From Chryseobacterium sp. (GTDB taxonomy: Bacteria > Bacteroidota > Bacteroidia > Flavobacteriales > Weeksellaceae): a DNA stretch of 64,000 nucleotides. Below the pieces are notes generated by a model that was not told the origin of the DNA, did no database searches, and saw only the letters and a program-made list of their open reading frames with translations. Every line of letters starts with the position of its first letter. Position 1 is the stretch's first letter. Below are positions 42,760 to 51,356 of the stretch, in pieces. A program made the position numbers and the translations under genes. The stretch is taken from the NCBI GenBank assembly GCA_027492795.1, contig JAPUEB010000018.1:28769-92768 (forward strand). The letters run 5' to 3'.

Positions 42760-43721
42760 AAATTGCCATAGCCATACTGAACTGGAACGGAAAGCATTGG
42801 TTAGAAAAATTTTTGCCGAATGTAATTCAACACTCCAATAATTACGATATATACGTCATAGACAACGGTTCTGATGACGATTCTATTTTTTTTCTAAAAG
42901 AAAATTTTCCAAATGTAAAAATCGTTAAAAACGCGAAGAATAATGGCTTTGCAAGCGGATACAATGAAGGTTTAAAAAAAATTGATGCAGATATTTACTG
43001 CCTTCTCAATTCCGACGTGGAAGTAACCGAAAACTGGGTTACCCCTATTCTAAAATTATTTGAAAAAGATGCAAAAATTGCTGCAGTACAGCCCAAAATA
43101 TTGTCTTACCAACATAAAAATTTATTTGAATTTGCAGGTGCAGCAGGAGGTTTTATAGATAATTTGGGATATCCTTATTGCAGAGGCAGAGTTTTCGATG
43201 TTTTGGAAGAAGATAAAGGTCAATACAATGATGAATGCGAAATTTTTTGGGCTTCAGGATGCGCTTTCTTTGTGAGAAGTAAAGATTTTTGGGAGCAAGG
43301 AGGATTCGATGAAAGATTTTTTGCGCATCAGGAAGAGATTGATCTTTGTTGGAGATTGAAAAATAGCGGAAAGAAAATATTTTATACTTCAAAATCTACG
43401 GTTTACCATGTTGGAGGAGGAACTTTAAGCAAACAAAATCCGCAAAAAACCTATCTTAATTTTCGCAATAATCTCTCTATGATGCTGAAGAATCTTCCTT
43501 TTCCAAAATTAATTTGGTTGATTTTTTTCAGACTTTGTCTGGATGGAATTGCAGGAATTCGATTCGGGTTGAAAGATGGTTTCCCGCATTTATGGGCAGT
43601 TGTACGCTCCCATTTTGGGTTTTATGCACAAGCTCCCGAAACATGGAGACGTCGCGGAAAAAATCAAATGAACAATTATTTTCAAACCAAGTGGCTTATT
43701 TTTAAGCATTTTTTAAGATAA
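42756..43721 (+). CDS. Glycosyltransferase family 2
   Basis: A 321-residue GT-A enzyme. The nucleotide-sugar site is AIAILNWNGKHWLEKFLPNV (residues 3-22) and NNYDIYVIDNGSDDDS, then LLNSDVEVTENW is the DXD-like motif region. The C-terminal half has EIDLCWRLKNSGKKIFYT and a hydrophobic segment. This pattern matches rhamnosyl- and other GT2 enzymes that extend surface polysaccharides. It overlaps the LpxL gene by 4 nt, so a role in LPS core or O-antigen assembly is likely but not proven. Confidence 0.85.
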   Translation: MKIAIAILNWNGKHWLEKFLPNVIQHSNNYDIYVIDNGSDDDSIFFLKENFPNVKIVKNAKNNGFASGYNEGLKKIDADIYCLLNSDVEVTENWVTPILKLFEKDAKIAAVQPKILSYQHKNLFEFAGAAGGFIDNLGYPYCRGRVFDVLEEDKGQYNDECEIFWASGCAFFVRSKDFWEQGGFDERFFAHQEEIDLCWRLKNSGKKIFYTSKSTVYHVGGGTLSKQNPQKTYLNFRNNLSMMLKNLPFPKLIWLIFFRLCLDGIAGIRFGLKDGFPHLWAVVRSHFGFYAQAPETWRRRGKNQMNNYFQTKWLIFKHFLR

Positions 43722-43760
43722 TCCAATTCTTTTTTCTAATTTTATCTTTCGTAGCCTTGG

Positions 43761-44627
43761 ATGAAATTAGATTTCTACAATATTTTTTTAATTTTTTTAG
43801 CCATTACATTATTGTTGGGGCTGATTATTTTTTTCTTTCAACAGAAATTTTTCTTTCATCCAGAAAAGCTGCCTTTAGACTTTAAATTTGCTTACGATAA
43901 CCTTAATGCTGAAGAACTAACCGTAGAAACGGAACCAAACGTTTTCATCAATTATCTTCATTTCAAAACCGAAAATCCCAAAGGAATCGTTTTTTACCTA
44001 AAAGGAAATACCAAAAGTATCAAAGGTTGGGGAAAATTTGCAGTAGATTTTACTAGATTGTCCTATGATGTGATAATGCTCGATTATCGTGGATTTGGAA
44101 AAAGTACAGGAAAGCGAACTTCACAAGGAATGAAATACGACATTCAGTTTGTTTACAATCTAGTAAAAAAACAGGTCTCCGAAGATCATCTTGTCATTTA
44201 CGGAAGAAGCATCGGAACGCCTTTTGCAGCGCGTCTTGCAGCACGGAACAACCCTCGTTTGCTTATTCTTAATTCCCCGATATATAGTTTGGAACGTGCA
44301 ATTAACCGTTATCTTCCTTGGCTTCCGGCAAAATATTTTATGCGTTTCAACTTGCCCACTTACAAATATTTAAAAGGGGTAGATTGTCCCATAAAAATCA
44401 TTCACGGCAGCGATGACAAACTTGTTCCCGTGAAAACCGCCATAGAGCTTTCTGAAGTTCAGCCGGACAATACAAGGCTTTATATCATTCTGAAAGCCGG
44501 TCATTTGGATGTTCATAAATTCAAAGAATACCACCGTGTTTTAGATGAAATTTTTGAGGATATAGAAGAACCTGAAAAGGAAATTAATTTTTCGCAAACC
44601 AGCCTCAATATTAACCACAGAAGTTGA
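43761..44627 (+). CDS. Alpha/beta hydrolase, first of two
   Basis: A 288-residue protein with an N-terminal membrane segment (about residues 8-28, rich in Phe/Leu/Ile) and an alpha/beta-hydrolase domain. The nucleophile elbow is IYGRSIGTPFAAR (Ser about 151), then the oxyanion region DYRGFGKSTGKR lies before it, and the acid/His region IKIIHGSDDKLVPVKTAIELS and KAGHLDVHKFKEY follow. It would sit at the inner membrane; substrate unknown. A similar gene follows. It resembles the AB-hydrolase family Bem46/YqiA-like. Confidence 0.82.
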   Translation: MKLDFYNIFLIFLAITLLLGLIIFFFQQKFFFHPEKLPLDFKFAYDNLNAEELTVETEPNVFINYLHFKTENPKGIVFYLKGNTKSIKGWGKFAVDFTRLSYDVIMLDYRGFGKSTGKRTSQGMKYDIQFVYNLVKKQVSEDHLVIYGRSIGTPFAARLAARNNPRLLILNSPIYSLERAINRYLPWLPAKYFMRFNLPTYKYLKGVDCPIKIIHGSDDKLVPVKTAIELSEVQPDNTRLYIILKAGHLDVHKFKEYHRVLDEIFEDIEEPEKEINFSQTSLNINHRS

Positions 44628-44654
44628 AAAACAGGCATAATTATTGTAAATTTG
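44624..44654 (+). promoter_or_regulatory. Promoter of the second alpha/beta hydrolase
   Basis: TTG (44624-44626) lies 20 nt before a perfect -7 element TAAATTTG (44647-44654), 10 nt before the ATG. So the second hydrolase can be expressed apart from the first. Confidence 0.55.
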
Positions 44655-44664
44655 AAGCGCAATT

Positions 44665-45432
44665 ATGGGCAAAATTCTTCAATTTTTACAGGAAAAAGTA
44701 GTATTTATTCCGATAAAACTTCCGGATGATTTTCAATATGAATTTGATGAAAATTTCGAAGAATATTTTTTTGAAACACCACATCATGGAAAAATAAACG
44801 CCCTTCATTTCAAAACAAAAAATCCAAAAGGCGTTATCCTATATTTTCACGGCAATGCAGATAACCTCGTAAGATGGGGAAAAATTACTTCCGATTTTGT
44901 GAAATTTGGATATGATGTTTTGGTTCCGGATTACCGCAGCTACGGAAAAAGTTCAGGCCCGAGAACGGAAGAGTATATGTTCTCCGATGCGCAGTTTTGC
45001 TACGATTTTCTGAAGAAAAAATATGGCGAAAAAAATATCACCATTTATGGGAGAAGCCTTGGTGGCGCTTTCGCGATAAAGATGGCTGCCGATAATGAAC
45101 CGAAAAAACTGATACTGGAAGCCACTTTTTACAACCTTCAGGATATGGCAAACCGATGGATTCCGTTCACCGCTACAGAAAAAATTTCTCCAAAAATGAC
45201 CTATCATTTTCTTTCCAACAAAAATATTTTGGAGGTGAATTGTCCTGTTTATCATTTTCATGGCGATAGAGATTTTGTGGTACCCATAAAATCCGGAAAA
45301 AAACTTTTTGAAATTCTCAACGAAAAAAAGCCTGAACTGGAAAAGAAATTTATCCACGTAAAAGGAGGTAGCCACGATGATTTGGCAAAATTTGAAGTTT
45401 TTCAAAATGAAATGAAAAAGATTCTGGAATAA
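44665..45432 (+). CDS. Alpha/beta hydrolase, second of two
   Basis: A 255-residue relative of the preceding gene but without the membrane segment. The nucleophile elbow is IYGRSLGGAFAIKM (Ser about 135), preceded by YFHGNADNLVRWGK and DYRSYGKSSGPR, and followed by YHFHGDRDFVVPIKSG and KGGSHDDLAKFE for the acid and His. Both genes share sequence along the whole domain, so they are paralogues. It has its own promoter. The substrate is unknown. Confidence 0.85.
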   Translation: MGKILQFLQEKVVFIPIKLPDDFQYEFDENFEEYFFETPHHGKINALHFKTKNPKGVILYFHGNADNLVRWGKITSDFVKFGYDVLVPDYRSYGKSSGPRTEEYMFSDAQFCYDFLKKKYGEKNITIYGRSLGGAFAIKMAADNEPKKLILEATFYNLQDMANRWIPFTATEKISPKMTYHFLSNKNILEVNCPVYHFHGDRDFVVPIKSGKKLFEILNEKKPELEKKFIHVKGGSHDDLAKFEVFQNEMKKILE

Positions 45433-45525
45433 TAGTAAACGGTGAATTTTAAAACACAATAGTTTCAAACAATTTCAAACTACATCAAACAAATTTAAAC
45501 CTCAAACAAATTAAACCAAAAACTC

Positions 45526-46083
45526 ATGCTCGATTTCTGCGCAATAGATTTTGAAACCGCAACACACGAAAGAAATTCTGCGTGCGAGTTGGGAGTTTGC
45601 ATTGTAGAAAACGGTGAAATAAAAGAAACAAAAACATGGCTTATAAAACCTCCAAGTTTTCCTTATTTCAATCGGCATAACATTGCTGTTCACGGCATTC
45701 TGCCGGAAGATGTGCTCCACGCTCCTACTTTTGATGAAATTTGGTATGAAGTAGAAGAAATGCTTTATGGCAACCTCATGATTGCCCATAATGCAGGATT
45801 TGACACAGCAGTTTTAAGGGGTTGCCTTGATCATTTTGGGATTTTCAAACCAAAAATAAAATACCTCTGCTCCATTCAGTTGGCAAAAAAATCTTGGAAA
45901 GGACTTTCCAGTTATGGTTTGAAGAATTTGGCAAATCACCATCATATTAAGTTCAACCATCACAGAGCTGGAGATGATGCAGAAGTTTGTGCCAAAATTT
46001 CGCTTTTGGGTTTTCAGAAATTGATGCTTACGAGAAACGATGAAGTGCAGGATGTGATGAAAAAATCATTAAAAATTTTGTAA
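45526..46083 (+). CDS. DnaQ-like 3'-5' exonuclease
   Basis: A 185-residue single-domain exonuclease of the DEDDh type. The Exo I motif is AIDFETATHERNSACELG (D and E at about residues 6-8), Exo II is in HNAGFDTAVLRGC and the Exo III His/Asp in HHRAGDDAEV. There is no polymerase or BRCT domain. It could proofread, repair or degrade RNA or DNA; which is not clear. It is followed by a bidirectional terminator and dnaA on the other strand. The preceding gap is AC-rich, low-complexity DNA. Confidence 0.85.
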   Translation: MLDFCAIDFETATHERNSACELGVCIVENGEIKETKTWLIKPPSFPYFNRHNIAVHGILPEDVLHAPTFDEIWYEVEEMLYGNLMIAHNAGFDTAVLRGCLDHFGIFKPKIKYLCSIQLAKKSWKGLSSYGLKNLANHHHIKFNHHRAGDDAEVCAKISLLGFQKLMLTRNDEVQDVMKKSLKIL

Positions 46084-46092
46084 ATCATCCCA

Positions 46093-46134
46093 TCAAAAAA
46101 CCCTTTCCAATTTTCCGAAAAGGGTTTTTTGATG
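46093..46134. terminator. Bidirectional terminator between exonuclease gene and dnaA
   Basis: catcaaaaaaccctttcc pairs with gaaaagggttttttgatg almost without mismatch; T runs exist on both strands. Confidence 0.85.
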
Positions 46135-46152
46135 AACAGAAGTTTAGTTTTC

Positions 46153-47610
46153 TTACTGTTTCAGTTTTTCTGTGAGTTCTTTCACGTATTTTTTTATTTC
46201 TTTATCAATTTTTGAAACATCTTTGATGGTTTCGCAAGCATACATCACCGTCGAATGGTCTTTTCCTCCCATTTCCTCACCTATTTTGCTAAAGGTAGCA
46301 TTGGTATATTCTTTTGAAAAATACATTGCCAATTGGCGTGGAAGTGCGATTTCTCTTTTTCTGGTTTTAGAAAGCAATTGCTCTCTTTGTATGCCGAAAT
46401 AATCGCAAACAACTTCCTGAATATAAGGAATATTGATAACTTTTTTCTTGTTAGAAGCTATTTTGCTTATGGTTTCCTTCAAAAGCTCCAAAGTTAACTC
46501 GGATTTATAAATCGTAGAATATGCAATTACCGAATTGATAACTCCTATCAAATCTCTCACACTGCTTTTCACTTCATGAGCCAGAAAATCGAGCATATCT
46601 TCTGAGATTACAATTCCGTCGCGGCTCAATTTATCAATGATAATTCTTTTTCGGGTATCGAAATCCGGAGCTTTTATTTCTGCGGTAAGTCCCCATTTGA
46701 AACGCGAAACAATACGTTCCTGAATATCCATAATATCTACAGGAGCACGGTCTGAAGTAAGGATAATCTGTTTTCCGTTTTGGTGCAGATAGTCGAAAAT
46801 ATGGAAAAAACTGTCCTGAGTTGCAGATTTGCCGGATAAAAACTGAATATCATCAATAATGAGAACATCCACCATTTGGTAAAAATTAGCAAATTCTGTC
46901 TGTTTATGGGCTTTTGCTGCAGAAACAAATTGCTGGATGAATTTTTCGGAAGATAAGTAAAGAACTACTTTATCTTTCAGGTGCTGTTTCACTTCCAAAC
47001 CAATCGCATGACCGAGGTGTGTTTTGCCAACACCGTAACCACCGTGTAAAAAAAGTGGGTTAAAAGCCGTTGCTCCCGGTCTTTTGGCAATAGATTTTGC
47101 CACTGTAGATGCAAATTTGTTACACTCGCCTTCTACATAATTATCGAAAGAAAAATCTGCACGAAGATTAGAATCAATGTTTACCTTTTGAATACCGGGA
47201 ACCACGAAAGGATTCACAATGTTTTTTGCGGCAAAATTCTGCGGCATGGTTTCCTGCATTTTCGGTGCGGAAACAGATTTGCCCTTCATATTAAGCGTAA
47301 TTGGCTTTTCTTTGCCTGCAGGTTTGTTTTCCATCACCTGATACCAAAGTTTTACGCCTTTCCCGATGTATTTTTTTAGCGCAGCGGAAAGCAGAGAAAG
47401 ATAATTGTCTTCTATATATTCCTTATAAAAATCACTCGGCACCATCAAGGTAAGATTATTATCTACCAATGATACCGGATATACTTTATCAAAAAGTAAA
47501 TCAAAAGAATTTTCTAATTTTTTTGGGTTGGAATTATCCTCTGCCGCATTGAGATTGTCCCTCATAAAAAGAAGGCACTTTTCCCAAATCATTGCTAAAT
47601 TTTCGTTCAT
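46153..47610 (-). CDS. dnaA: Chromosomal replication initiator DnaA
   Basis: Opens oriC and loads the helicase. The 485-residue protein has the N-terminal helical domain I (residues 1-85), a linker, the AAA+ domain with Walker A GGYGVGKTHLGHAIG and Walker B VLIIDDIQFLSGK, and the domain IV DNA-binding signature GKDHSTVMYACETI near the C-terminus. No cluster of DnaA boxes is visible in the adjacent gaps, so the origin may lie elsewhere, as in other Bacteroidetes. The acyl-CoA thioesterase gene faces away from it. Confidence 0.96.
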   Translation of the reverse strand: MNENLAMIWEKCLLFMRDNLNAAEDNSNPKKLENSFDLLFDKVYPVSLVDNNLTLMVPSDFYKEYIEDNYLSLLSAALKKYIGKGVKLWYQVMENKPAGKEKPITLNMKGKSVSAPKMQETMPQNFAAKNIVNPFVVPGIQKVNIDSNLRADFSFDNYVEGECNKFASTVAKSIAKRPGATAFNPLFLHGGYGVGKTHLGHAIGLEVKQHLKDKVVLYLSSEKFIQQFVSAAKAHKQTEFANFYQMVDVLIIDDIQFLSGKSATQDSFFHIFDYLHQNGKQIILTSDRAPVDIMDIQERIVSRFKWGLTAEIKAPDFDTRKRIIIDKLSRDGIVISEDMLDFLAHEVKSSVRDLIGVINSVIAYSTIYKSELTLELLKETISKIASNKKKVINIPYIQEVVCDYFGIQREQLLSKTRKREIALPRQLAMYFSKEYTNATFSKIGEEMGGKDHSTVMYACETIKDVSKIDKEIKKYVKELTEKLKQ

Positions 47611-47694
47611 TTTTCTGCTACAATTTTTCCTTCAACGGTTACTAATTTTATCGGGAAGACAAAGATGAATAATTAAATTCTCAAAAAAAAATAC

Positions 47695-47725
47695 TTGCCC
47701 TCTTGATTATTAAGAAATATATTTG
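47695..47725 (+). promoter_or_regulatory. Thioesterase promoter
   Basis: TTG (47695-47697) lies 20 nt before a perfect -7 element TATATTTG (47718-47725). It places the transcript start near 47732, so upstream in-frame starts at 47703 and 47727 are unlikely. Confidence 0.6.
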
Positions 47726-47747
47726 TATGTATAATGCACCACTTAAA

Positions 47748-48155
47748 ATGATACATACAACTCACACATTACGAGTTCGTTACGGCGAAACAGACCCTAT
47801 GAAATATGTTTATTATGGCAATTACGCCGAGTATTTCGAGGTAGGTCGTGTAGAACTTTTTCGCAACATCGGAATTCCTTACGATGATATTGAAAAACTA
47901 GGAATTTGGCTTCCCGTTTCGGAATACAAAATCAAATATTTAAAACCCGCTTTGTATGATCAGCTTTTAGAAATTCATACCTACATCAAAAAAATACCAA
48001 CAGCCCGAATAGAATTTGAATATGAAATTTATAATGAGGCCAAAGAGAAAATCTCAGAAGCTTCCACAACCCTATTTTTTCTGGATTCAGAAACAAAAAA
48101 AATCATAAAATGCCCTGATTTCCTGATGAATTTAATTCTAAAAAGCTGGGATTAA
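47748..48155 (+). CDS. Acyl-CoA thioesterase (YbgC/4HBT hotdog family)
   Basis: A 135-residue hotdog-fold thioesterase. The family start VRYGETDPMKYVYYGNYAEYFEVGR carries the catalytic Asp-containing block (D in ETDPM, about residue 14). ISVSEYK-like IWLPVSEYKIKYLKPALYDQL and FEYEIYNEAKEKIS follow. The start at 47748 gives the usual length and lies after the promoter. It hydrolyses short or medium acyl-CoAs; relatives work with the Tol-Pal envelope system, but no tol genes are in the window. Confidence 0.85.
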   Translation: MIHTTHTLRVRYGETDPMKYVYYGNYAEYFEVGRVELFRNIGIPYDDIEKLGIWLPVSEYKIKYLKPALYDQLLEIHTYIKKIPTARIEFEYEIYNEAKEKISEASTTLFFLDSETKKIIKCPDFLMNLILKSWD

Positions 48156-48284
48156 AATTAGTTAAAATTATCTGTTAAAAAAAATTTTTCATAGACGATT
48201 GTTTTGATAATTTTAATAAAAGTGCAACTTTTTTTTATTTTTTAATCTATTATTTAAAACCGTCCATCGAAACGTACTTTTTAT

Positions 48285-48292
48285 TATATTTG
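48285..48292 (+). promoter_or_regulatory. -7 element before the small secreted protein
   Basis: TATATTTG is a perfect TAnnTTTG match 21 nt before the ATG; no clear TTTG partner was found. Confidence 0.45.
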
Positions 48293-48313
48293 TAAAAATT
48301 ATAAACTGACATT

Positions 48314-48769
48314 ATGAAAAAAATATTCTACATTTTAGCTTTTTGCGCTTCTTTTGCTTCCTTTGCGCAGCAGTCTCCAAAGCAACCGCTAGTAATTATA
48401 GACGGAATGTTGGCTTCCAATACGATGATCAATAATGACAAGAAAAACATTCAGAAGATGGATGTCTATAAAACTCCTGCAAACATCCCTCAGAACTTGA
48501 AAAGCTTTGAAAAATTGGCCACAAATGGATTGATTTCTGTAACGGCAAAAGAGATGTACTACGACAGAATGAGTTTGGAACAAATCAATGAAGGTTTTCA
48601 GCTACCTGCAGTTAATCCGGTATATTTCGATGGAAATCTCATAGAGAATACCAAATTGCTAGTAATTCCTAATGCATTGGAAAATATGTCTGTAGAATTA
48701 ATTAACGGAAAGAAATACGTTTCATTAAGCACTCTTTCAAAAGTTTCTTCTGCGAACGCAATAAAGTAA
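48314..48769 (+). CDS. Small secreted hypothetical protein with plug-like segment
   Basis: A 151-residue exported protein with signal peptide MKKIFYILAFCASFASFAQ. Right after it comes QPLVIIDGMLASNTMI, which resembles the PLVVIDG segment of TonB-dependent receptor plug domains. The rest is short and has no barrel, so it is not a receptor by itself. Such free plug-like pieces occur in Bacteroidetes near TonB-dependent systems, but none is nearby here. The function is unknown. Confidence 0.6.
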   Translation: MKKIFYILAFCASFASFAQQSPKQPLVIIDGMLASNTMINNDKKNIQKMDVYKTPANIPQNLKSFEKLATNGLISVTAKEMYYDRMSLEQINEGFQLPAVNPVYFDGNLIENTKLLVIPNALENMSVELINGKKYVSLSTLSKVSSANAIK

Positions 48770-48788
48770 AATTCTTCTTTTATAGATT

Positions 48789-48817
48789 AAAAGCGCTTGT
48801 TGAAGCGCTTTTTTTTG
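48789..48817 (+). terminator. Terminator after the small secreted protein
   Basis: aaaagcgctt (48789-48798) and aagcgctttt (48803-48812) form a stem, followed by more T. Confidence 0.8.
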
Positions 48818-48833
48818 TTGAAAAAATTCATTA

Positions 48834-50111
48834 TTAATATTTCCCTTTCCACTTTTTCTCCAGTTCCTCCCGAATTTTATTTTCTGTGGAATTATTTCCC
48901 GGCTCGTAGAATTTTGTTCCCGAAATTTCCTCGGGTAAAAATTCTAAATCCACGAAATTTCCTTCGTGAGAATGGGCGTAATCGTAATCTTTTCCGTAAT
49001 TTAAGTCCTTCATTAATTTGGTTGGAGCATTTCGTAAATGAAGTGGAACCGGAAGATTTCCCGTTTTTTTCACAAAATCCATCGCTTTATCAATCGCTAC
49101 ATAAGTAGAATTGGATTTCGGGGAAACTGCCAAATAAACCGCCGTTTCGCTCAATAAAATTCTTGCTTCGGGATTTCCGATAACGTTTATCGCCTGAAAA
49201 CAGTTATTTGCCACCACCAAAGCGTTTGGATTTGCCAAACCAATATCTTCCGCTGCCAAAATCAGCATTCGTCTTGCAATAAATTTTATGTCTTCACCAC
49301 CAACCAACATTCTTGCGAGCCAATAAACCGCACCATTCGGATCGGAACCGCGCATGGATTTGATGAAAGCGGAAATAATATCATAATGTTGTTCGCCATT
49401 CTTATCGTAAAGCGCCATCGTTTCCTGCAAAACAGAAAGCACATCTTCGTTGGTAATTTCCTTTTTTTTAGAATTTTTAAATTGATTGAGAACCAGTTCA
49501 ACCGAATTAATCAGCTTTCTAGCATCACCGCCGGAATATTGGATGAAGGCTTCTTTGTCTTTGATTTTGAAGCTGGTTTTTTCTTCGTCATTGAATTTTT
49601 TCAAAGAAATTTCCGCGAGTTCTTCTAATTTTTCAAAAGTCAGAGATTTCAAAACATAAACTTGACTTCTCGATAAAAGTGCGGAAACCACCTCGAAACT
49701 TGGGTTTTCTGTGGTTGCGCCAATCAAGACAATCCAACCTTTTTCTACCGCGTGAAGCAACGAATCCTGCTGCGATTTATTGAAACGGTGAATTTCATCA
49801 ATAAATAAAATAGGTGATTTTCCTGAAAAAAGATTTTGCTTTTTTGCTTCTTCAATAACATCGCGAACATCTTTCACACCCGATGAAACTGCCGAAAGTT
49901 TAAAAAATTTACGTCCGGATTTTTCTGAAATAATTTCCGCCAAAGTGGTTTTTCCGGTTCCGGGAGGTCCCCAAAAAATTAGGGAATTCAGCGCATCATT
50001 TTCCAACATTTTTCGGATTGTTCCGTTTTTTCCGGTAAGATGTTCCTGTCCGAGAACTTCATCGAGGGTTTTCGGGCGCAGTTTTTCGGCTAAAGGTATG
50101 TTTGGGTTCAA
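48834..50111 (-). CDS. rarA: Replication-associated recombination protein A
   Basis: AAA+ ATPase of the RarA/MgsA/WRNIP1 group that acts at stalled replication forks. Walker A is GPPGTGKTTLAEII and Walker B LFIDEIHRFNKSQQD; the C-terminal tetramerisation part is normal. The start is a TTG at 50109-50111, which gives the family N-terminus MNPNIPLAEKLRPKTLDEVLG; it overlaps the stop of the upstream gene as TTGA. The length of 425 residues is normal. Confidence 0.93.
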   Translation of the reverse strand: MNPNIPLAEKLRPKTLDEVLGQEHLTGKNGTIRKMLENDALNSLIFWGPPGTGKTTLAEIISEKSGRKFFKLSAVSSGVKDVRDVIEEAKKQNLFSGKSPILFIDEIHRFNKSQQDSLLHAVEKGWIVLIGATTENPSFEVVSALLSRSQVYVLKSLTFEKLEELAEISLKKFNDEEKTSFKIKDKEAFIQYSGGDARKLINSVELVLNQFKNSKKKEITNEDVLSVLQETMALYDKNGEQHYDIISAFIKSMRGSDPNGAVYWLARMLVGGEDIKFIARRMLILAAEDIGLANPNALVVANNCFQAINVIGNPEARILLSETAVYLAVSPKSNSTYVAIDKAMDFVKKTGNLPVPLHLRNAPTKLMKDLNYGKDYDYAHSHEGNFVDLEFLPEEISGTKFYEPGNNSTENKIREELEKKWKGKY

Positions 50112-50551
50112 GATTGTGTAATAATATTAAGATTTTCAGAAAATAAATTCTGATCAAATTTTTCTTTTAATTCTCCAAATTTTTCTTCAAAAACTGGAAT
50201 CATTTTTTTGTCAATTGCTTCTTTTCGTAGAAAAATTTCTTTTCCAAAATGATCTTTAAAAATATAATCACCTGCAAAATATCGCATTGCTCTTAAATTT
50301 TTGAAATGGATTGACTTTTTAGGAATTCCCTGCACTTCAACTTTTTCATCATCAATCACGAAGTAGCCATATTCTTTATCATAAAAATAAATGAAAAGAT
50401 ATAGCGGTCCCAAAATGATGAACAAAATATAAAACCAAACGAAATCATCGGTGAAAAACAGTTCGTACACTCTGAAAACTCCAATAAAAGTCCATAAAAT
50501 ACCCATAACAAGGTTGAGATTCATTCTCCATTTAGAATAACCAATTTTCAT
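50108..50551 (-). CDS. Hypothetical membrane protein upstream of rarA
   Basis: A 147-residue protein with two hydrophobic segments near the N-terminus (about residues 14-33 and 36-55) and a soluble C-terminal part including VQGIPKKSIHFKNLRAMRYFAGDYIF, a PH-like pattern seen in small bacterial membrane proteins. I chose the ATG at 50551. Its stop overlaps the rarA TTG start, so translation is probably coupled. The function is unknown. Confidence 0.6.
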   Translation of the reverse strand: MKIGYSKWRMNLNLVMGILWTFIGVFRVYELFFTDDFVWFYILFIILGPLYLFIYFYDKEYGYFVIDDEKVEVQGIPKKSIHFKNLRAMRYFAGDYIFKDHFGKEIFLRKEAIDKKMIPVFEEKFGELKEKFDQNLFSENLNIITQS

Positions 50552-50583
50552 CACCTCAATTTAAATTACTATTTATTATTTTT

Positions 50584-50732
50584 GAATGTCCGCTTTTTGT
50601 AATAATGAGTGCTTTGTCATTCTGAATGAAGCGAAGCGTAATGAAGAATCTATTGATAATCAAATAGATTCCTCCTTCGTCGGAATGACAAATTCGCTTC
50701 AAAAATCAAAATATGACATAAAACGGACATTC
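50584..50732. repeat. Palindromic repeat family B, copy 2
   Basis: A 149-bp unit with inverted ends gaatgtcc ... ggacattc and an interior of cattctgaatgaagcg, gaagaatctattgataatca and the inverted attcctccttcgtcggaatg. It is an opposite-orientation counterpart of 56605-56753, which has the same length. Confidence 0.75.
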
Positions 50733-50792
50733 ATATTATTATTAAACTAAAAAAAATTAACAGCCTCTTTACATTTATATCGGAAAAGTTTT

Positions 50793-50918
50793 CAACCACA
50801 TAGCCACATAAATTTTCGTAGAATTTGTTAATGAATAAAAGATTAAATAGAAAATCATTCCTATTTAATCTTAAATTTAGCCTAAACCATAATATTTTCT
50901 ATGTGACTATGTGGTTAA
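50793..50918. repeat. Palindromic repeat family C, copy 2
   Basis: Outer arms aaccacatagccacata and tatgtgactatgtggtt, with an inner agattaaatag ... ctatttaatct hairpin. It matches 19710-19810 in plan. With the family B copy it fills most of the 447-bp gap between the hypothetical membrane gene and yidD. Confidence 0.75.
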
Positions 50919-50983
50919 TAAAATATTTAACGGGCCCTAAGTTAATTTCAAATCTCAAATTTCAAATTTACCAATTATTATCC

Positions 50984-50991
50984 TATTTTTG
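50984..50991 (+). promoter_or_regulatory. yidD -7 element
   Basis: TATTTTTG matches TAnnTTTG 8 nt before the TTG start at 50999. A TTTG partner is not evident. Confidence 0.4.
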
Positions 50992-50998
50992 CAACGTT

Positions 50999-51241
50999 TT
51001 GAAACTCACATTCAACAAAATCATCACCTTTCCTTTGGTAATTATTATAAAATTTTACCAATGGTTTATTTCGCCTCTACTTCCGAAAAATTGCCGCTAC
51101 GAACCTACTTGTTCTCACTATATGGTAGAAGCGCTTCAATTTCACGGGATTTTTAAAGGATTTTATTTGGGTGTAAAACGCATTTTGCGTTGTCATCCTT
51201 GGGGAGGAGAAGGCTACGATCCGGTACCGCCGAAATCTTGA
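50999..51241 (+). CDS. yidD: Membrane protein insertion efficiency factor YidD
   Basis: Small membrane-associated protein that helps YidC/Sec insertion. The 80-residue reading from the TTG at 50999 begins [20 protein letters not shown] and has the family blocks [43 protein letters not shown] and GYDPVP. A longer frame from 50825 would place a repeat in the coding region and lies upstream of the -7 element, so I do not accept it. lgt follows about 115 bp later. Confidence 0.88.
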   Translation: MKLTFNKIITFPLVIIIKFYQWFISPLLPKNCRYEPTCSHYMVEALQFHGIFKGFYLGVKRILRCHPWGGEGYDPVPPKS

Positions 51242-51356
51242 AGCGGAGCGTTAGTAGCGAAATTCCCCTCCTCTGGAGGGGTGTCAAAAATTCCATCAAA
51301 TTTTTGACGGGGGTGGTTTTTAGTTTTTGAATATTAATTTTTGAATATTAAATTTT

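Noticed and set aside
47611..47747. Replication origin next to dnaA
   Set aside because: No cluster of TTATNCACA boxes or long AT-rich unwinding region is seen; a single TTATCCAC-like site at about 45351 lies inside a hydrolase gene.
50825..50998. N-terminal extension of yidD (138 residues in total)
   Set aside because: It would translate a palindromic repeat, and the -7 element lies inside it; the family length fits the TTG start at 50999.
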